The notes beneath the pieces are model-generated. The model made no database searches. It saw nothing but the letters and a program-made list of their open reading frames with translations, and was not told where the DNA came from. From assembly GCA_022712835.1 (NCBI GenBank), contig JAFLJU010000476.1, forward strand, positions 1-26,405: 26,405 bases of DNA, read 5' to 3'. Shown one piece after another: positions 6,898 through 15,600 of this stretch. Source of the DNA: Desulfobacteraceae bacterium. GTDB taxonomy: Bacteria; Desulfobacterota; Desulfobacteria; Desulfobacterales; Desulfobacteraceae. Positions within the stretch are counted from its first letter, which is position 1, and the number at the start of each line of letters is the position of its first letter. A program made the position numbers and the translations under genes.

Positions 6898-7748
6898 TTG
6901 GATTAGGTGCCATGGGAAAGCATATGGCGGTTAACCTGACCGCCAAATTCAAAGATGTGATGGTTTTTGATATTCGTCCTGAAGCCTGTAATGCTGCGGT
7001 GAAAGCCGGAGCGACACGTGCTCAAAAGCTTGAGGACATGGCAGTATGCGATCAAATTCTGATTATGGTCAATACCGGTGATCAGGTAAACGATGTTCTT
7101 AAAACTTTATCGAAACACATTGATCCAAAAAGGGAATTGGCAGTTGCCGTCACGGCGACGGTCTCACGGAAACAAATCAGGGATATCGCCCATCGATATA
7201 ACGCAAATGGCATAGAAGTTGTTGATGCACCGGTCAGCGGGGGACCAATATTGGCCGAACTCGCTGCACTGAGTATAATAATAGGGGGAACCGAGAATCA
7301 GGTGGAGAAACTCCGACCCGTTCTTGAGGCCGTTGGTAGGGTTATTTTTCATGTGGGCGAGGTTGGTCAGGGGGCGGCCATGAAATTGGTAAATAATGTT
7401 CTTGGGATTTGCAACATGGTTCTGACACCAGCTGCTTTAAAAATTGGTTTGGAAGCCGGTCTTAACTTGAAACAAATGGTAGAGGTCATTAATGCGAGTG
7501 GCGGTAAAAATCTTTTGACGGAAGTCTGGGAAGCTGCATTGATGTCACTCAATACCATGTATGGGACTCCTGATGCCCGTGCGATTCAGCTAAAGGTGAA
7601 TGAAAAAGATATTCGAGCTTATTTAGAACTGGCCAACGAAGTGGGCATGAAAACAGGAGTAGGTGAAGCTGTCTTAAACATGGTAACGTCGGATGATCAG
7701 CTCGATAAGGTGGGGCTCGACAGATTTCAGGTTGAGATGACAAAATAA
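6879..7748 (+). CDS. Beta-hydroxyacid dehydrogenase (3-hydroxyisobutyrate dehydrogenase family)
   Basis: A 289-residue NAD(P)-dependent dehydrogenase of the 6PGDH/HIBADH family. Visible motifs are the dinucleotide fold VGIVGLGAMGKHMAVNL (4-20), the acidic end of beta-2 at FDIRP (30-34), the substrate-binding DAPVSGG (116-122), and the catalytic lysine in GAAMKLVNN (Lys169). I chose the ATG at 6879 because the glycine-rich loop begins at residue 5, as in relatives. The ATG at 6843 in the duplicated site would add 12 residues (MEKIGITYLGGC) that spoil nothing but match no family feature. Such enzymes oxidise 3-hydroxy acids or reduce semialdehydes (hydroxyisobutyrate, tartronate semialdehyde, gamma-hydroxybutyrate types). 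The exact substrate is unknown. It has its own promoter with element copy 3. Confidence 0.88.
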   Translation: MEKVGIVGLGAMGKHMAVNLTAKFKDVMVFDIRPEACNAAVKAGATRAQKLEDMAVCDQILIMVNTGDQVNDVLKTLSKHIDPKRELAVAVTATVSRKQIRDIAHRYNANGIEVVDAPVSGGPILAELAALSIIIGGTENQVEKLRPVLEAVGRVIFHVGEVGQGAAMKLVNNVLGICNMVLTPAALKIGLEAGLNLKQMVEVINASGGKNLLTEVWEAALMSLNTMYGTPDARAIQLKVNEKDIRAYLELANEVGMKTGVGEAVLNMVTSDDQLDKVGLDRFQVEMTK

Positions 7749-7971
7749 CGGTTTGACTTAATGCCGGGGCATTCATGTGGTTAGGAATCGTTACAAAATA
7801 ACTTAATCTAAATTATTTCTAAAATCCCTTAAAAGACAGGGTGTTTTGTAAAAAAAAGATCAAGTAATTTTGAAGCCAATCCTTAGTAGCTGCTATTGTC
7901 TGTATCGGCAATTATCAACGTGGTTTTATTCATAATCATGGTTTATTAACTGTTTAACAAAAGGATATATT

Positions 7972-8292
7972 ATGAAACATTTACACTGCAATGAAGTAGA
8001 AAGTTATGACGCAGCGGCTCTTGGGCTGGAAGGCGCTGAAAAAACGAAGATCAGGATATTATCTGACGATACTTTTCAGCTGGAATTAGAGGCCGGCGGT
8101 TACACGCCTGATCATATACATGATGACAAGGAGCGCCTGGTAATCATGGCAGGAAAAGGCACCATTAAGTTAAAGAATGAGCAGCTTGACGTTCAATCCG
8201 GTGATTTTATCGAGATTGATAACGAGCAGCATCAGGTTCGCAATACCGACAGCGAACCTCTGGTTTTTTTGGCTTTCAGAAATCAATGCTGA
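7972..8292 (+). CDS. Small single-domain cupin protein
   Basis: A 106-residue protein forming one cupin barrel. The first motif includes GGYTPDHIHDDKERLVIMAGKG (histidines and glutamate of the metal site) and the second is SGDFIEIDNEQHQVRNTDSEPLVFLAF. Small cupins of this kind are metal-binding isomerases, dioxygenases or sensors; nothing here decides which. It has its own AAAGGATAT site and stands alone, 223 bp after the dehydrogenase gene and before a terminator. A decayed paralogue lies at 860-1016 beside other broken genes, so this cupin was duplicated or came with a larger duplicated block. Confidence 0.85.
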   Translation: MKHLHCNEVESYDAAALGLEGAEKTKIRILSDDTFQLELEAGGYTPDHIHDDKERLVIMAGKGTIKLKNEQLDVQSGDFIEIDNEQHQVRNTDSEPLVFLAFRNQC

Positions 8293-8342
8293 TTAAACTG
8301 CTTTTAAAGGTAACACTTTTTAGTTCAAAAGGTTAAACATAG

Positions 8343-8388
8343 TCTGACAGATTCCGGTTTCGGTAAGGTGTCTGTCAGATTTTATTTT
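8343..8388 (+). terminator. Intrinsic terminator after the cupin gene
   Basis: TCTGACAGA (8343-8351) and TCTGTCAGA (8371-8379) form a perfect 9-bp stem around a 19-nt loop, followed at once by TTTTATTTT. The distance to the cupin stop (about 50 bp) is suitable. Confidence 0.75.
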
Positions 8389-8639
8389 AACTATTCCACT
8401 TTGTTTCAAACAGGATTGATTGCCTATAACACTCTCAACTGTATTCGGAATTTAGCCCTGCCAAAATTGATTTGGTCAAATGAAAATGGATACGTTATTT
8501 ACCTCAGCTGTTTTCCATAGATTCCCGGAAAAACGCCATACCAAGGGCTCAGGTTGGAACCAGTTCTTCATTTACGTTCTGAAGTTTGGATTTGTTTTTG
8601 TTTTCAAGCTATAACAATAGCTCCCATCAACTGACCTAA
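8389..8639. other. Non-coding stretch between convergent genes
   Basis: Together with the terminator before it, about 347 bp separate the cupin stop from the end of the convergent gene at 8640. I see no open frame with recognisable content on either strand and no second clear hairpin. Confidence 0.5.
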
Positions 8640-9704
8640 TTATACATAAAAGGTTTCAGGGAGTGTAACTCTTGTAAAAAGGCTTGCAGCAGGTGTTATC
8701 CGGTATAAAGCATCTGCCGCCATAATTACCACGCCAGCTGTCCAGGTGGTTTTCTCTTTTGGCCAAAAAATATCCAGGTCGGTCTGATACCCTGTCCAAT
8801 AAGCACCGTTATCGTCTCGATTGGTATGCAGGCAATTGAAAATATAATGGGCTTCGGCCACAAGACCAGCACCCAACAACGCCATCACAAGTTCGCAGGA
8901 TTCTGCCACAGTGACCCAGGGTTCTTCACTGACACAACGGCATCCGCGGCCCGGATGGACAAATGTCTTCCATCGTTCCTGAAGTCTCAACTCAGCGTCA
9001 CGGCCTTGGATCACACCACAAAGGACAGGATAGAACCAGTCCATTGAGAATCTTTTTTTACTCCCCCAGGTACGGTCAAAACGTTCTGAACGATGAATCA
9101 GGGCTTGGCCCAATTTTTTCCTGGATTCTTCCCATACCGGTCTCTTTTCATTAAATACATCAGCCAGACAGATGGCACACTCAAGGCTTTTATATATAGA
9201 AGCGCATCCGGTAACCAGGGCGTCGGCGCAGGACTTGTTATCTTTGTCCAGAGCCCATGCGATTTCACCATGGAAGGTCTGCATTTGGATGGCAAAGGAT
9301 ACGGCCGCTTCAACATGCGGCCATAGTCTTGTGATCAATTCAATATCTTCTGTGACTAAATAATAATGCCAAAGTCCTGTTGCCAGAAAAGGTGCATGGT
9401 GGCTTTCCTTGCGGGTCTTGTCGAGCGGTTCGTCACCTGCATAGGCAGGCCAGAGCCCCCCGTCCGGTTCCTGTGCCCAAGCCATCCATTCATAGGCTTT
9501 TTTTGCCCGGTCATGAAAACCAGCAATGGCGAGGCCCATTGCTGCTTCCACATGGTCCCAGGGATCGAGGAGATGACCTTTGAACCATGGAATGGCGCCT
9601 GATTCAAGTTGAACCGAAGCAATATAGCGGGCAGTACCTGAAAGTGTTTCAGGTAAAACATTAAACTGCTTCTTTTTTGAAATTCTTAATAACGCTTTTC
9701 CCAT
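8640..9704 (-). CDS. Alpha/alpha-toroid protein annotated as 'prenyltransferase' in relatives
   Basis: A 354-residue protein made of repeated helical hairpins with aromatic and Gly-rich turns: SVQLESGAIPWF, LLDPWDHVEAAMGLAIAGF, WAQEPDGGLWPAY, ...DNGAYWTGYQTDLDIFWPKEKTTWTAGVVIMAADAL. This is the alpha/alpha-toroid (six-hairpin) layout shared by squalene-cyclase/prenyltransferase-like and glycoside-processing proteins. The repeated acidic and Trp residues (PDGG, DPWD, DIFWPKEKTTW) suggest a sugar- or polyol-like ligand at least as much as an isoprenoid. The start at 9704 has AAGGA seven bases upstream. No signal peptide is visible. Unlike many homologues it has no adjacent glycosyltransferase or methyltransferase. 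The function is unknown, and the product name in databases should be read as fold-level only. Confidence 0.7.
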   Translation of the reverse strand: MGKALLRISKKKQFNVLPETLSGTARYIASVQLESGAIPWFKGHLLDPWDHVEAAMGLAIAGFHDRAKKAYEWMAWAQEPDGGLWPAYAGDEPLDKTRKESHHAPFLATGLWHYYLVTEDIELITRLWPHVEAAVSFAIQMQTFHGEIAWALDKDNKSCADALVTGCASIYKSLECAICLADVFNEKRPVWEESRKKLGQALIHRSERFDRTWGSKKRFSMDWFYPVLCGVIQGRDAELRLQERWKTFVHPGRGCRCVSEEPWVTVAESCELVMALLGAGLVAEAHYIFNCLHTNRDDNGAYWTGYQTDLDIFWPKEKTTWTAGVVIMAADALYRITPAASLFTRVTLPETFYV

Positions 9705-10058
9705 ACACCTATCCTTATATTTTCCTTTAGGAAGTGTTTTCCTTTCTACGGAAATATTCTCGATGAGATCGGGGGTATCAAATTTTTGAAGGGTGTTGCT
9801 GGCATGTCTTTTTTGTCCTCCGGCTTTACAGTCTCCTCCGCCTCCGGTAACAAGGATCTCTATTATAGGAGCGCAGGAGGAACTTGGTTATAACCCAACC
9901 CAGGCTTAGGGATAGCAATATGCCTTTGCCAAACCCCAAACCTTCGGTAGATACGCTGACTACGGCAACGTATTTAGGATTGAAAATCTGCTCAAAACAT
10001 CCAGACTGATAGCGCATTAGAATTCCTGCTACAATCTTGATTTGTGTTAGCTTGAGAA
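9705..10058. other. Non-coding stretch between two minus-strand genes
   Basis: 354 bp lie between the VOC stop and the toroid-protein start. An 87-codon minus-strand frame crosses it but ends in a run of arginines from a CCTCCGCCTCCG tract and overlaps the VOC gene start-to-end without a ribosome site, so I do not call it. The base composition is uneven (a short GC-rich patch around 9835-9850), and a degenerate remnant cannot be excluded. I recognise nothing in it. Confidence 0.4.
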
Positions 10059-10583
10059 TTATCCTCGAATCGGTTCTGATCCATCCCATTTTTTACAGAT
10101 ATCGGCGATGCCCTGGAAAAACTCCCCCTTGAAACCGCTCATCTCGGATATTTCAATAATTGTTCCCGGTAATTTGTCATTTATAAAATAAGCGAATCTA
10201 CCATTCTCGCCAATATTTCCGGAATGCCCCACCGTATATCCAAGGTCATGAAGTTCTTTAAACCTTTTTTCATAAATGTCGGTTTCCAGCCAGTGCGAAA
10301 CATGATGGGTTCCTCCCCCTACTGTCCGCGGATAATCAAGATAAAGAGAAGGGGCGCTGTTTCTCTGCTGGATAAGTTCGATCTGGATATCTCCTGAATT
10401 GCTTAATGCCACTGACATATCCAACTCATGAGAATGGCCTTTATACTGATAATTTTCCACAGGAACCTTTTCCACATAGAACCAGGGTCCGACACCCAGT
10501 ACAACCCATTCATTCATAGCGGCTTCGATATCTTTAACAACATACCCAACTTGTCTCACGGGCCCTAACTTTAATAAACTCAT
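10059..10583 (-). CDS. VOC/glyoxalase-superfamily protein
   Basis: A 174-residue protein with two beta-alpha-beta-beta-beta modules. The first is GPVRQVGYVVKDIEAAMNEWVVLGVGPWFYVEKV ... IQIELIQQ; the second is GGGTHHVSHWLETDIYEKRFKELHDLGYT ... RFAYFINDKLPGTIIEISEM. The metal-ligand positions of the fold appear as Q/H near the module starts and as E in QIELIQ and IIEISE. This arrangement is that of the methylmalonyl-CoA epimerase-like / 'Glyoxalase_4' group. It is the second gene of an operon with the SDR upstream (21 bp apart, AAGGGA site). It probably isomerises or cleaves the product of that dehydrogenase, or epimerises a CoA ester, but the substrate is not readable. Confidence 0.82.
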   Translation of the reverse strand: MSLLKLGPVRQVGYVVKDIEAAMNEWVVLGVGPWFYVEKVPVENYQYKGHSHELDMSVALSNSGDIQIELIQQRNSAPSLYLDYPRTVGGGTHHVSHWLETDIYEKRFKELHDLGYTVGHSGNIGENGRFAYFINDKLPGTIIEISEMSGFKGEFFQGIADICKKWDGSEPIRG

Positions 10584-10603
10584 TTTTCTTTCCCTTTTTT
10601 ATA

Positions 10604-11398
10604 TCAATACAAAACTGTTCCTGCGCACACATTCATTGCCTGCCCAGTGACACCTTTTGCCTCGTCTGATGCCAGATAGGTGGCCATATAGGCAATCTCT
10701 TCAGGTTCAAGCAGTCTTTGTTGAAGGCTTTTAGAAGCGATCCTATCTTTAATAAACTGTTCCTTGGTCTCTCCAGTCAGCGGCCGCATATGTTCAGTAA
10801 TCTCATCAATCATTGGGGTTGCCACGGAACCCGGACAGATTGAATTTGACGTAATGCTATGAGCCCCCAGCAAGCCGAGTTCAAGTGCCAATGCTTTTGT
10901 TAAGCCGATGACCCCGTGCTTTGACGCTGAATAATCGGCATTCAGGGCAGCCGGGAGCTTCCCGGACACGGAAGATATTGTTATGATCCGGCCTTTTTGT
11001 TCTTCTATCATTTTAGGAAGGAACGCTTTTATGCAATAAAATGTGGCGTTAAGGTTAACTTCGATGGTTCTGCGCCACCCATCATCGGATGTGCTGGTCA
11101 GAAAAGTACGGTCCCCCATGACACCAGCACTTGTAACCAGTATGTCCGTTTTTCCAAATTTCTGATTTACATCTGTTGAAAGTTTGTTGACCTTCTCCAC
11201 ATCCGTTACATCAATGGTAAATGCAATACCTTCCCTGCCAAAACCACACACCTCCTGGGCAACTTTTTGTGCCTCTTTCTCAACATTTGAAACCACTACT
11301 ACATGAGCCCCTTCTCGTGCGAACTCGAGACAAATAGCACGTCCGATACCGGTACCGCCACCCGTTACAACTGCAACCTTGTCTTTTAATTTACCCAT
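10604..11398 (-). CDS. Short-chain dehydrogenase/reductase (SDR)
   Basis: A 264-residue classical SDR. The cofactor loop is TGGGTGIG (12-19), the central strand has SAG (90-92, where NAG is usual), structural Asn115 is in EVNLNAT, and the catalytic set is Ser143 with Tyr156-x3-Lys160 (YSASK). ICPGSVATPM follows the active site. Serine replacing the NAG asparagine is uncommon but tolerated. The C-terminal GQAMNVCAGTVLY is the usual FabG-like end. Asp63-Val64 after beta-3 and no basic residue after the glycine loop favour NAD. AGGAGG precedes the ATG at good distance. The operon partner is the VOC protein, and the promoter carries element copy 2. Confidence 0.92.
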   Translation of the reverse strand: MGKLKDKVAVVTGGGTGIGRAICLEFAREGAHVVVVSNVEKEAQKVAQEVCGFGREGIAFTIDVTDVEKVNKLSTDVNQKFGKTDILVTSAGVMGDRTFLTSTSDDGWRRTIEVNLNATFYCIKAFLPKMIEEQKGRIITISSVSGKLPAALNADYSASKHGVIGLTKALALELGLLGAHSITSNSICPGSVATPMIDEITEHMRPLTGETKEQFIKDRIASKSLQQRLLEPEEIAYMATYLASDEAKGVTGQAMNVCAGTVLY

Positions 11399-11441
11399 GG
11401 CAACCTCCTGATATTATATGATTAGATAAACCCTAAGATCG

Positions 11442-11506
11442 TTTATATTTCATAGGAAACAGATTAACAATTTCAGGAACGGTCAATTGCATTATCACTT
11501 CCGGTC
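11442..11506 (-). promoter_or_regulatory. Element copy 2 plus -35/-10, upstream of the SDR-VOC operon
   Basis: On the minus strand the element runs 11506 to 11481 (GACCG left block, core TGATAATG, right block ATTGACC). Ten bases later comes TTGTTA (11470-11465), then a 17-bp spacer and TATAAA (11447-11442). The predicted start is near 11435, about 37 nt before the SDR ATG. The orientation toward the gene and the spacing equal those of copies 1 and 3. Confidence 0.65.
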
Positions 11507-11717
11507 AGAGTTCTTTCAAATTAACTTGGAAGTGTAAGTTGTAGGCGTAAAAAGCAATGTCTGAATTGTTCTGAAAAATAGAATTTTTAGGGATAGCCCT
11601 CTTGCAGTACAAAAAAAGCCATGTTTGTTTGAATTTTTAAAGTAGTAAATGAAAAGTGTCCAATTTGTCTATTCATTGTGGCCCATACCTTTTATCACGG
11701 GGTATTCGATGCTTTTG
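11507..11717. other. Upstream non-coding stretch before the SDR promoter
   Basis: The whole gap from the SDR start to the next relic is about 320 bp. Apart from the promoter described at 11442-11506, I find no gene, hairpin terminator or repeat here. Confidence 0.5.
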
Positions 11718-11927
11718 TTAAAGCTCAGATCTTGGGAGATCTCCCACCGGTTTACCAAGGATATCGGCATCAGAATCGATCATCTTCTGGCAATGAGGAC
11801 ATGACATTCTCAAACGTTAAACATTACCTCTTAATAGAAATTTGCCACAGTGAGGGCAACGGTATTCCTTCAAAATCTGATCACCTTCCAATGACGGGAC
11901 ACTGGAACCATTTTCAGCATCATTCAT
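11718..11927 (-). pseudogene. Small zinc-ribbon protein with an in-frame stop
   Basis: Minus-strand frame from ATG 11927: MNDAENGSSVPSLEGDQILK, EYRCPHCGKFLLRGNV, TAA (11819-11817), then RLRMSCPHCQKMIDSDADIL ... GDLPRSEL, stop 11720-11718. The two CPHC knuckles, 22 residues apart counting the stop, are the pattern of Com-like/zinc-ribbon DNA- or RNA-binding miniproteins. The stop most probably replaced an AAA lysine codon and splits the two knuckles, so the metal site cannot form without read-through. Its ATG overlaps the TGA of the preceding relic (ATGA), which shows the two were one translationally coupled operon. Confidence 0.7.
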
Positions 11928-12249
11928 GTTTCCCGGTCCCCCATATATTCAGCCCCCAGTTTTGAAAAATAATCAGCCAGAAGGTACCGATGGCATCAAT
12001 GCCAACTTTACAAAAGCAAACCAGGGAGACCTCCTCCCGATTCAAAATCTCGCCCCAAACATACTTATGCCGCCTATATAAGTTCCTTGTACATCTCTTT
12101 GTATTCCGACCATGATATCTTCCTCTCTTTCGATCCCATGACCATTTTCCAGGAAGGGGCTGTCGAAGATATTACCAATCGGATCTTTACCTTTGACCGT
12201 AATATCAAGTCATCACCGTCATATCTGTATTGGCCGTATAAAGTTTCAT
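11924..12249 (-). pseudogene. DUF488-like protein, multiply frameshifted
   Basis: From ATG 12249 on the minus strand, successive pieces in different frames join to MKLYT, YGQYRYDGDD, LDITVKGKDPIGNIF, APSWKMVMGSKERKISWSEYKEMYKEL, then KYVWGEILNREEVSLVCFCKVG, and finally CHRYLLADYFSKLGAEYMGDRET with TGA at 11926-11924. The order ITVKG ... AP.W.MV.G.K ... EY...Y ... V.L.CFCK ... CHR.LLA ... GAEY is that of the DUF488 family, with its conserved cysteine-histidine-arginine box. At least four frame changes plus an in-frame TAG are needed. This is too many for sequencing error alone, so the gene is dead. The end couples to the zinc-ribbon relic. Confidence 0.7.
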
Positions 12250-12665
12250 AGTTCTATTTTTATTTTACTGATATTCAAGTCTCAATTCGTACGCTGGAAA
12301 AAATATTTCCAGGAATAATCCGTAAACCCAGTAATTATTTTATGCTTCTATTAGCCAGGCAGAGGCCTTTGATCAGGCCTTGACCAATTCCTAACAAATT
12401 GAATTTTATCATGGTGAGCCCGGTATGTTTGGTCGCTGGCTGTGATTTGAAAAAAGGCAAAACTGGCAAAGGCATTGGTGACCTTGGCATCAGGCAATGG
12501 GTGGAAACTCCTGATTTTGAATCCCCAGGTATTTCATGGTGACGGCAGGGGAAGACTGGTTATAGCGTTTACACAGGGCTTCAAACCCGGCCTTCCAAGA
12601 AATCACTCTTTTTCAAGTCTGGAAAAGGATTAATGGATCGGGGAGATTATCCAGCCAATTGATTT
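12250..12665. other. Non-coding stretch downstream of the RND operon
   Basis: About 416 bp contain no recognisable gene on either strand. A 25-codon minus-strand frame near 12340-12415 (MIKFNLLGIGQGLIKGL...) looks peptide-like but has no support. No strong terminator hairpin with a T-run follows the RND gene. Confidence 0.45.
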
Positions 12666-15600
12666 TTATGCCTTGATTTTATACATTGAAGTATAAAAAA
12701 CGGGTACTGCAATTAGAGTGATTAAAGTTCCAAAGGTCAGTCCTGCAATGATAACAATACTCATACCGACATAGAAAGGATCACTTAAAAGTGGAAGCAT
12801 TCCTAAAACTGTAGTGATTGTTGCCATCATAACGGGTCTTAACCGGCTGACAGAGGAGTCTAAAACGGCCTTATAGGGTTTTTCCCCCTCACTTATGGAT
12901 AAATCTATCTGGTCTAAAAGAACCACTGCATTTTTAATCAGCATTCCTGACAGTCCCAATAGTCCCAAAAGACACATGAAACCAAATGGTTCTCCGATTA
13001 TCAATAGGCCTGCTGTTACACCGATTATAGAAAAGGGAAGGCAAAGGAAGATTATAAATGTCTGTCTCAGTGCATTGAAAAGTGTCAGCACTGTAAATAC
13101 CATTGCCAAAAAGAATATGGGTATCATTTTAAAAAGAGATTTTTGAGCATCACCCGAAGACTCATACTCCCCGCCCCATTCAAATTCGTATCCCGGTGGT
13201 AGTTTTATATTTTCGATCTCGGGCTTTAATCTTTCAAAGAGAACACTTGCATTGCCTTTTACAGGATTGCAGCCCACTGTTATGGTCTGTTTCCTGTTTT
13301 TCCTGTGTATTACAGGATCCTCCCAGATATTATCAATACCACTTATAATCTGACCAAATGGAACACTTTCACCTGTTATGGGGCTTAGTATCACCATATT
13401 GTTCATCTGATCCACTGAGCTACGTTCCGATTTCGGAGCCCTCACTATCATTGGAATTAGTTTGTCATTTTCCCTGTATAAACCAATTGTTTTACCGGAA
13501 TAGTTCATGGCAAGGGCATCAGCGATTAGAGGTCTTGTTATTCCAAGCCTTCTTGCTTTTGCTTCTAAAACAACCGGGGTTGCTACCATGACTTTTTGAC
13601 GGAAATTATCTCTGATTTCTGTTGAAACAGGATCTTTTCTCATTATGGTTTTTATTTGCTTTGCTAATTTTCTCAACTCTTTTATATCAGGGCCTGAAAA
13701 CCTTGCCTCTATTTTGGTTCCTCCTCCTGAACCCAAGGCAAATTTGTGAAGTTTAATATCAGCATCATAAAAGTTATCAGCAATGTATTTTCTTACTTCA
13801 GAAAGGATTGAGTCTATCTTTTTATAGTCTTTCACCGTTACAAGAATCTGTCCATAACCTGTGTTCGGCATTTCACTTTCATAGGTAAGTAAAAACCTCA
13901 GTGCTCCCCTGCCAATAAATGAGGTCGTTGCAGACACATCGCCACGGGATGTGAGAAATTTTGTTATTTTTTGAATATCTTTCCTTGTATCATTAATATG
14001 TGTACCTTCATATTTTATATAATCTATCATGAACTGAGGGCGTCTCGAACTTGGAAAGAATGAGTCTTCAATAAATGTAAAACCATATAAGGAGAAAACG
14101 AGTAATGAAATCAGTAGGGCAACTGTTATCGTTTTATTGTTAAGGGCTGATTTTAATAACTTTTTATAGCCTTTGTACAGGATTCCATCATACGGATCAT
14201 CAGCTTTTTTTTCTTTTAATTCAGGTAGGAATTGTACGCAAAAAAGCGGTGTAAGCGTGATGGCAAGAATCCAGCTTAAACTCAGAGAAATAGCTATAAC
14301 GAGAAAGAGACTGCCTAAAAACTCACCTGTAGAATCTTTTGATGTGCCAATAGCAGCAAAAGCAAGGATGGCTACGAAAGTAGCTCCCAAGAGAGGCCAG
14401 GCGGTTTGTTTTACTGTATCAAGGGCGGCTTTGGTTTTATCCATGCCCATCTTAGTTTTTACCAGAACACCTTCTGTTATTACAATTGCATTATCCACAA
14501 GCATCCCAAGTGCAAGGATCAAAGCCCCAAGGGAGATTAACTGAAAACTTATATTCATCACATTCATGACTATGAATGTGCCAAAAATGGTAAGAAGTAA
14601 AATTACACCCATCAAAATCCCGCTTGAAAAGCCCATTGTGATACAGAGTACAACGATAACTATAATTATTGCTTCGATCAGGTTAATAATAAAGTCATCT
14701 ACGGATTCAGACACCGTATCTGACTGGTAGGCGATATAACCGATCTGCATACCCACAGGCGCATCAGCTTCAAGCTCATTTATACGTTTTTGGACAGCTT
14801 TACCCATCTTAACCACATTGCCGCCGTCGGCTGTTGAAATCCCAAGGCCAATTGCCGGTTTTGAGTTGTAGAACATTATACTTGAGGGTGGGTCCTGATA
14901 CCCTCTTGTTATTGTGACAATGTTTTTTAGGTGGGTTACGCTCTGGTCTGTCCTGCTTTTTATGAGCATTTCACCCAGTTCTTTAACAGCCGTAAAATTT
15001 CCCGTGGGTCTGATCTTTATGTAATCTTTTCCCACAAGTAGGCTGCCGGAATCCACAATTTGATTTTGTCTGTTAAGGATTGAAAAAATTCCATCAACTG
15101 ATATGCCAAGTTCAGCGAGCTTAGTCCTTGATATTTCAAGATTTATGACTTCCTTTCGCTCTCCCCAAAGTTCAATACTTCCAACATCTTCCACCAGAAG
15201 CAGTTCTCTTTTAAGAAGATCAGCATAGTTTTTAAGTTCACTGTGGGTGTATCCATCACCATATATGGCAAAGAAGATGCCATATTCATCTCCGAAATCA
15301 TCATTTACTGTGGATTTAATCGCGCCTGGCGGGAGGCTGCTTTGAACGTCACCAATTTTTCTTCTAAGTTCATCCCAAACCTGTGGAATATCCTTTGATA
15401 TATATTTGTCTTTTAGGTCCACATAAACGATAGATAAACCGGCTCTTGAAATAGAGCGCACTTCTTTTACCTGCGAAAGCCTCTGGGCTGACCGTTCAAT
15501 AAGGTCTGTAACTTCCTGTTCCACTTCTTTTGCCGAAGCCCCGGGATATGGGGTGATGACCAGGGCTGTTTTTATCGTAAAGGTTGGAAATTCAAGCCTG

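Noticed and set aside
7755..7785. Inverted repeat AATGCC/GGCATT after the dehydrogenase
   Set aside because: The loop would be only two bases and no T-run follows, so it is not a terminator.
7900..7930. Possible fourth copy of the 26-bp element (CGGCAATTATCAACG) before the cupin gene
   Set aside because: Only the TTATCA core fits; the flanking CGGTC and GG-N-CA blocks and the promoter spacing are missing.
9826..10089. 87-codon minus-strand frame ending in five arginines
   Set aside because: It has no ribosome site, overlaps the VOC gene, and its end is the translation of a simple CCTCCGCC-like tract.
11678..11965. 95-codon plus-strand frame
   Set aside because: It is the shadow of the zinc-ribbon relic on the minus strand, whose CPHC knuckles and coupling to the DUF488 relic are far more protein-like.
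12060..12250. Plus-strand frame ending at the TAG near 12249
   Set aside because: It looks open for about 60 codons, but the minus strand explains the same DNA as DUF488 pieces in the correct order.
12340..12415. 25-codon minus-strand frame (MIKFNLLGIGQGLIKGL...)
   Set aside because: It faintly recalls the N-terminus of a NuoI-like protein, but it is too short and has no continuation.
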